NCBI GenBank assembly: GCA_903881085.1
Contig: CAIRSA010000087.1
Coordinates: 1 to 58,616 of the forward strand
Direction: 5' to 3'
Length of the DNA: 58,616 bases
From: an uncultured Acidobacteriia bacterium
GTDB lineage: Bacteria; Acidobacteriota; Terriglobia; Bryobacterales; Bryobacteraceae
This document shows, piece after piece, positions 54,668 through 58,616 of this stretch. Below the pieces are notes generated by a model. It was not told the origin of the DNA. It did no database searches and saw only the letters and a list, made by a program, of their open reading frames with translations. The position numbers were made by a program, and so were the translations under genes. Positions within the stretch are counted from its first letter, which is position 1. Each line of letters starts with the position of its first letter.

Positions 54668-55830
54668 TACTTCTTCTCCACCATAGCCTTCAATTGCAGA
54701 TAAGCCGACTCCTCAAAGTCGAACTTAATCCGCTCCAGCCCATCCGAGCGGGAATCGCCAGTCCGGGGACCACTCTGCTTCAAACAGCGCCCTAACAAAA
54801 GCAACGCGTCCTGGTCCTCGGAATCGCGGTCCAACGTGGCCCGGAAACGGTCGGCCGCGGCGGCAAAATCACCCCGCTTCCAAAGCGCGTAGCCGAGATT
54901 AAATTGATAATCCGGATCAGCCTCGTCCCCTTCCAGCGCCTTTTGGAAACTCTGCACCGCCTCCGGTCGATTCAATCGCAACTGGGCAACCCCCAGATTG
55001 TTCAGAACCTCATTCAGTGGCACGTCCAACGCAACCTTTTCAAACGCCGCTAGCGAGCCCTGGTAATCAGCCGAATAGTAGTAAGCGATCCCCAGGTCAA
55101 ACAACGCCTCACGGTAGTTGGGATCATTCGCCGAAACGCGCTTCAGCCAGCCCACCGCACTTCGCCAAGATTCGCTTTCAAGCTGCAACCGTCCAAGCTG
55201 GAAGCAAGGCTGCGAAAAGCGCTCGTCCAATCGGGCAGCCTGCGTAAAGAATCGATGCTTCTGTTCCGGAGTCGCCGCGAGCAACCCGCGCACATAATTC
55301 TCGATGGCATCCACACGCACCGGCGGACGCTTGGCCAGAAACTCCGCTTCCGGCGGCGCAGTCTTCGGAGTCGCGTATTTGAGAGCCTGCCACGCCAGAT
55401 GGGTTTGCAGCGCCGCCAGATCGTCCAACGCACCGAGTTCGCTGAATTCCGGACTCTGCCGAAGCTGCTTCAGGTCCAGTACCCGGCTTCGAATGCGCAA
55501 CGTTGGTTTCGCGTTGGCAGTCGACGTTAATTCGTACTGGCCGTAAATGACCCGGCTCGCATCCAACGTCTCGCCAATTTTGATCACCGATGCCCGCGAC
55601 AGATCAGCCGTGCGCCGGATAGACAGCCGCTTATAGGCCTCGTCGCGCTCATCGCGCCCGAGCACCAGGATTCCTTCGCCGGCCATCGCTTCGCGGATCG
55701 TCTCAGCAATACTTTCCCCGATCCAATCCAGATTTTGATTTTTGGAAAGATTCGCGAACGAAAGGATAACAGAGGACTCCGCGGAGACGATGCCAGTACC
55801 TATCAAAAAGCAGGCCAGTATCCGCCACAT
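54667..55830 (-). CDS. Exported TPR protein with CsgG-like N-terminal domain
   Basis: A 387-residue protein. A signal peptide (MWRILACFLIGTGIVSAESS) precedes a domain of about 120 residues resembling TolB_N/CsgG-like proteins (SVILSFANLSKNQNLDWIGE, SIAETIREAMAGEGILVLGR, DASRVIYGQYEL), followed by TPR repeats from about 200 (EALFDLGIAYYYSADYQGSL, DYQFNLGYALWKRGDFAAAA, DALLLLGRCLKQSG). Probably a periplasmic scaffold; no enzyme motif. Upstream to 55985 there is no gene. Confidence 0.75.
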   Translation of the reverse strand: MWRILACFLIGTGIVSAESSVILSFANLSKNQNLDWIGESIAETIREAMAGEGILVLGRDERDEAYKRLSIRRTADLSRASVIKIGETLDASRVIYGQYELTSTANAKPTLRIRSRVLDLKQLRQSPEFSELGALDDLAALQTHLAWQALKYATPKTAPPEAEFLAKRPPVRVDAIENYVRGLLAATPEQKHRFFTQAARLDERFSQPCFQLGRLQLESESWRSAVGWLKRVSANDPNYREALFDLGIAYYYSADYQGSLAAFEKVALDVPLNEVLNNLGVAQLRLNRPEAVQSFQKALEGDEADPDYQFNLGYALWKRGDFAAAADRFRATLDRDSEDQDALLLLGRCLKQSGPRTGDSRSDGLERIKFDFEESAYLQLKAMVEKK

Positions 55831-55991
55831 TACCCCATCTTACCAGAAGGCCCTGACTACATTAGCACGCAAGCGAATCGCACGCCTCACCCTACGACAC
55901 ATTGGGGTGCACTCCTAAAAAATGGGTCAAATGAGGAACCGCTTGTTTTTCGGCTCTTCTCTTACCGCATCTCTTGTCGTAAGCTTCAGCA

Positions 55992-56283
55992 ATGGCTCCC
56001 ATTCCCGACATTCCTCCCCGCGTTCGCCAACTTGCAAGCGAGTCGGCTCAACCTCAGCCTATGCGTCGCGGCTCGGTTTCCGATCGCACGATCAAGTGCG
56101 GCAAGGCAGGCTGATCCTGTGCCGATGATCCCAAGGCCCGCCGCGGCCCCTAACTTGGGCGGTGGATGGCAAGACGCACTAGCAGTTTCTAACTGCCGAT
56201 CAGGCCGCAGTAGCCAAGCAACAGATTGCGGCCGGCCGCAAGTTTCGCCATCATCGCCGTGCGATGTTCGAAACTAAGGGACC
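55992..56283 (+). pseudogene. Decayed DUF6788-type transposon-associated gene
   Basis: From ATG 55992 the frame reads MAPIPDIPPRVRQLASESAQ, then MRRGSVSDRTIKCGKAG, a TGA, SCADDPKARRGP and a TAA. After a frameshift, homology continues as FLTADQAAVAKQQIAAGRKF (about 56188-56247). This order matches the small zinc-binding DUF6788 proteins found next to transposases (pattern MRRGSxSxRxxKCxKxGCxCADDPxARHGPY). One nonsense change at the second Cys of the motif, another stop and a frameshift make it non-functional. Confidence 0.65.
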
Positions 56284-56290
56284 ACACAGA

Positions 56291-56453
56291 AATAACTTCA
56301 CATTGACTGCGCGGTCCCACGTGGAGCGGGCACTCTTGCCTGCCGCGTCCCGACTCATCGGGACGCCTGCCTGGCTTGCTCCAAAACGCGTCCCGATGAG
56401 TCGGGACGCGGCAGAGTGAGACTCTGCGCCACGTCGATAACTGCAAAGTTATT
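56291..56453. repeat. MITE-like palindromic element, copy 2
   Basis: Termini AATAACTT (56291-56298) and AAGTTATT (56446-56453) are inverted. Inside are CCCACGTGGAGCGGGCACTC on the left, CTCTGCGCCACGT on the right, and two palindromes, GCGTCCCGACTCATCGGGAC (56345-56364, closing GC) and GCGTCCCGATGAGTCGGGAC (56388-56407). Same architecture as 38225-38417, with different palindrome bases in the middle. Confidence 0.8.
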
Positions 56454-56960
56454 CTTGTGCGGCGCCTAAGTGGACGCTTTGAGGATTTCTGGGAACGCTA
56501 CTCAATACGGGCTGCCGCGTGATTCCCCTCAAATCTGGAGTACACCCATGCAGATTCCAGCTTCGAATCTCCGCCCGGATCTCCTTCGCCACCTTGTCGG
56601 AAATGGCGGGCGTGAAGTTGATGAAGAGCTTTCCGTACCGGTTTTCCGATCTCCTTGGCCGAACAGTATAGCCAGGAAAATCGAACTTCTCGTTCACGTA
56701 GGTACTTCGCCTGTCATCATCCTTCCAATAGACAACCTTCATCTTCTCCGGATGAAGCTCCAATCCAGAGTCCTTCAGGCGCGCGGCTATCTCCGCCCGA
56801 ACGCTCTGGGCTTGCTTTTCTGTTCTGCATTGCACAATGGGCATCATCGGCAAAACGCTCAAACGGCAACTGACGGAATTGCGTCTCCATCCAGCGATCA
56901 AATGCATGGTGCAGAAACAGATTGGCTAACTGGGGACTGATGACTCCTTGGCGTAAGAGC
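56449..56960 (-). pseudogene. Group II intron reverse transcriptase fragment
   Basis: Two minus-strand frames together give the RT core: GVISPQLANLFLHHAFDRWM and FERFADDAHCAMQNRK (the YADD box, here FADD) in one frame. After a frameshift near 56860 the other frame reads QCRTEKQAQSVRAEIAARLK, GLELHPEKMKVVYWKDDD and FPGYTVRPRRSENRYGKLFI. The N-terminal RT blocks and the maturase domain are missing; the C-terminal end is scrambled and abuts the MITE. No domain V of the intron RNA is seen downstream. Confidence 0.8.
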
Positions 56961-57644
56961 GGAAAGCGCATTGCCCTCAAGAGAACTGCAAGGAACTGGC
57001 TCCAGGACAGCCTTGGCTGTTTCCGGCTTTCGCCTTCGTACCCATGTAGGCTTCTCCATACCTCCTTCCCTTCATCTGGCCCGCGAGGCATTACCCCCGC
57101 GTTTAGATACGGTCCCCCTCATTCGGGCACCGGAGGAACTTCAACCCTCATGAACAATTTGCTGCGCAGTACACACTATGTTGCCGTACGACTCCCGCCT
57201 ATCGTGCGTGTGGGGATTATCGCTCATCGCCTTCCCCCACCGATCCGCTTCCTGCTTGGCCGCGGATGACAAACGGGCCTCTCGGTTCTCGTGCTTGAAG
57301 TTTCCATGCATGAGTGGGATCTTGGCGCAACAACTTGAAAGCGCATTACGACTCCGCAGGGTGGTGACGCGCTCGCGGTTTCGTGCTCATCCATTTTGCT
57401 TCTTTGCTATTCTGACTCCGTCAGCCCCCGGTTGTGAAAATTTCGGAGCTCATTAAATTCAGGGATACCCAGCCTGCATGTGCCCCATGCCAACGCTTCA
57501 AGTGCATCCTTATGACGCGCGCCCGCACCAAAATGACTAGGGGTCAGGATGGTTTGCTACTCCTTTCCTGTATGAATCTTTCATTTACTACTTCGCGCCG
57601 GTTTATCCCGACGCTATCCAGGCGATTCGCCTGCCCGGACTAAC
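56961..57644. other. Gene-free stretch of mobile-element debris
   Basis: No open frame here shows a recognisable domain. Its position between an RT fragment and a receptor fragment, and the absence of coding periodicity that I could see, suggest degraded element sequence. Nothing further can be supported. Confidence 0.5.
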
Positions 57645-57930
57645 TCAAAAAGAAATCTTCGCCCCGCCTTGAATCACCCGCGCATCAAGCGACGACGTGG
57701 CGCGGCTGAACGTGCCACTGTTCATCGCCCCATCAACAGCCAACAGATTCGTGCGATTCAGAATATTGAAGAACTCAAACCGCAGGTCCATCCTGGCACG
57801 GCCCTCGCGGCGCAACGGGAATCCCTTGGTAATAGCGCTATCGAGCGTGGCGAAACCGGGGTTGCGGTAAACGTTGCGCTGCAGATTGCCTTCGGTGCCC
57901 AACGCCGGCGCGGTAAATACTGTAATGGTT
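57645..57930 (-). pseudogene. 3' end of a TonB-dependent receptor gene
   Basis: The minus-strand frame reads FTAPALGTEGNLQRNVYRNP, GFATLDSAITKGFPLRREGR, ARMDLRFEFFNILNRTNLLA and ends DARVIQGGAKISF with stop. It matches the last 90 or so residues of Oar-like receptors such as 28443-31700 (EFRGEFFNTLNHPQF...RQVQFALKLLW). Upstream the frame is closed by a stop at about 57930, so the first 950 or so codons are missing. Confidence 0.8.
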
Positions 57931-57939
57931 CACAATCTT

Positions 57940-57962
57940 CCCGCGCGTAGCGGGCGGTTTTT
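57940..57962 (+). terminator. Rho-independent terminator-like hairpin
   Basis: CCCGC-GCGTA-GCGGG followed by CGG and TTTTT. On the plus strand it reads as a short intrinsic terminator upstream of the zinc-ribbon gene; no plus-strand gene ends here, so it may be the border of an element. Confidence 0.4.
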
Positions 57963-58063
57963 CTCACATTAATTCCGGCCTCAACCGGCCACATCGTGAC
58001 CCACCCGGTGGGCCGAACCTGGCACACTTGCCTTCCCAGCAGCGATAGTATGTCGATGTGTGT

Positions 58064-58109
58064 GCGGGAGAGTCCGTAAGGTTTCGCTAGATGCCTGAAA
58101 CTCTCCCGC
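58064..58109. repeat. 10-bp inverted repeat upstream of the zinc-ribbon gene
   Basis: GCGGGAGAGT (58064-58073) and ACTCTCCCGC (58100-58109) form a perfect stem with a 26-nt loop, 51 bp before the start of the last gene. Possibly regulatory or part of a mobile element end. Confidence 0.5.
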
Positions 58110-58160
58110 CGTGCAGAACAACAACCTGGGGAGTTAGCGCTCCCGGAAGGCGATCCTACA

Positions 58161-58616
58161 ATGCAGATGTTACACCCATTCAAGGGGCCGGTGCAGCAGT
58201 ACCTCGATCAACTCGATGATTTCGAAACCTACCGTCCGGACCACTGCCCGCAATGTCAGGCCAAGCGGCCGCTCACCGCGCATGGTTTTTACACCCGCAC
58301 CATTGCCGACGCCGCCTTCGATGGCGAGATCCGCGTGCGCCGCTACCTGTGCGAAGCCTGCCGCCGCACCGTCTCGCTGCTGCCTGAGTTCGCACTACCC
58401 TACTTACGTTCCAGCATCACCGTGATCGCACTGTTTCTCATCGCACGGCTCCTGTTGGCGAAAACTCTCGCCGCTTCGTTGCCGCCCGCCGCAGCCTACC
58501 AGCGCGGCCAGTTCTGGCTGCGCCGCTTCCGCTCGCAAGCCGAAGCGTTGTGCGCGACGCTGGCTGCTCTGACCAAGCCCGCACCCGCGCCCGGCTTCGT
58601 TCATCGTGCCCTCTCC
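58161..58616 (+). CDS. Transposon-associated zinc-ribbon protein (DUF6431-like), cut by the window end
   Basis: The frame from ATG 58161 (GGAAGG 10 bp upstream) stays open for 152 codons to the window edge. It reads LDDFETYRPDHCPQCQAKRP, FYTRTI, DGEIRVRRYLCEACRRTVSL and LPEFALPYLRSSITVIALFL. The four cysteines (CPQC, CEAC) form a zinc ribbon of the type found in DUF6431 proteins, which usually accompany an integrase-like transposase and an ATPase in mobile elements. The rest of the element should lie beyond the window. Confidence 0.75.
   Translation, partial: MQMLHPFKGPVQQYLDQLDDFETYRPDHCPQCQAKRPLTAHGFYTRTIADAAFDGEIRVRRYLCEACRRTVSLLPEFALPYLRSSITVIALFLIARLLLAKTLAASLPPAAAYQRGQFWLRRFRSQAEALCATLAALTKPAPAPGFVHRALS

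Noticed and set aside
55992..56283. In-frame TGA at a cysteine position (after KCGKAG), read as possible selenocysteine or Cys recoding linked to the odd tRNA-Cys
   Set aside because: The same gene has another stop and a frameshift, so it is an ordinary pseudogene. No selenocysteine insertion structure or tRNA-Sec is present.
56961..57640. 5' domains of a group II intron belonging to the RT fragment
   Set aside because: I could not find the conserved 5' end or any domain structure; the sequence seems scrambled.

Overview
The window looks like a chromosomal segment of an acidobacterium of the Solibacter/Bryobacter type. This is inferred from gene content: an Oar-like TonB-dependent receptor of about 1,085 residues, a PEP-CTERM protein remnant, many small secreted beta-propeller proteins, moderately GC-rich coding sequence, short palindromic repeats scattered between genes, and several toxin-antitoxin modules. 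No taxonomic search was possible.

Layout. 144-3855: cytochrome c oxidase genes (subunits II and I, two short subunit III-like proteins, and a small membrane protein whose 5' end contains four palindromes). 3856-8018: a degenerate receiver protein, a LiaF-like membrane protein with a LytS/LytTR two-component pair, and a secreted protein. 8028-11361: an HD hydrolase and three toxin-antitoxin modules (zeta-like, VapBC, MNT/HEPN) with a chimeric scar made of an atpC fragment and HD-gene fragments. 11570-17314: F1 and stator genes of ATP synthase on the minus strand, without the a and c subunits. 17505-21108: a small basic protein, fructose-bisphosphatase, two truncated genes abutting at a junction, and a cation/proton antiporter. 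21031-24647: a sulfur-carrier cysteine pathway (CysM, JAMM protease, CysO, MoeZ) with a Cys4 microprotein at its head and a COQ4-like gene at its end. 24667-27833: sulfatase, cytochrome c, beta-propeller.

27900-28375 is the most unusual part. A near-consensus promoter precedes a 19-codon open frame containing Tyr-Cys-Cys, a hairpin with a competing pairing, tRNA-Tyr(GTA), and 3 bp later a tRNA-Cys(GCA). All four helices of this tRNA-Cys are perfect, but 99 nt replace the 4-5 nt variable loop. Ordinary tRNA finders would probably miss it.

28443-38121 holds the TonB receptor, a hybrid sensor kinase and secreted proteins including an intradiol dioxygenase. 38431-41265 carries an L-fuconate dehydratase-like gene, whose start codon lies in a perfect 18-bp inverted repeat, and a TetR/SDR pair with a perfect 20-bp operator-like palindrome. 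41288-44203 is a UvrD-like ATPase with an extra N-terminal region, helical repeats and a histone-H1-like tail. 44200-55830 is mainly housekeeping: class II aldolase, phosphatase, MsrB, PfpI, PlsC, amidohydrolase, H+-pyrophosphatase, RlmI, HtpX, Hsp20, TPR protein. From 55992 to the end the DNA is a graveyard of mobile-element and receptor fragments, ending in a zinc-ribbon gene that runs off the window.
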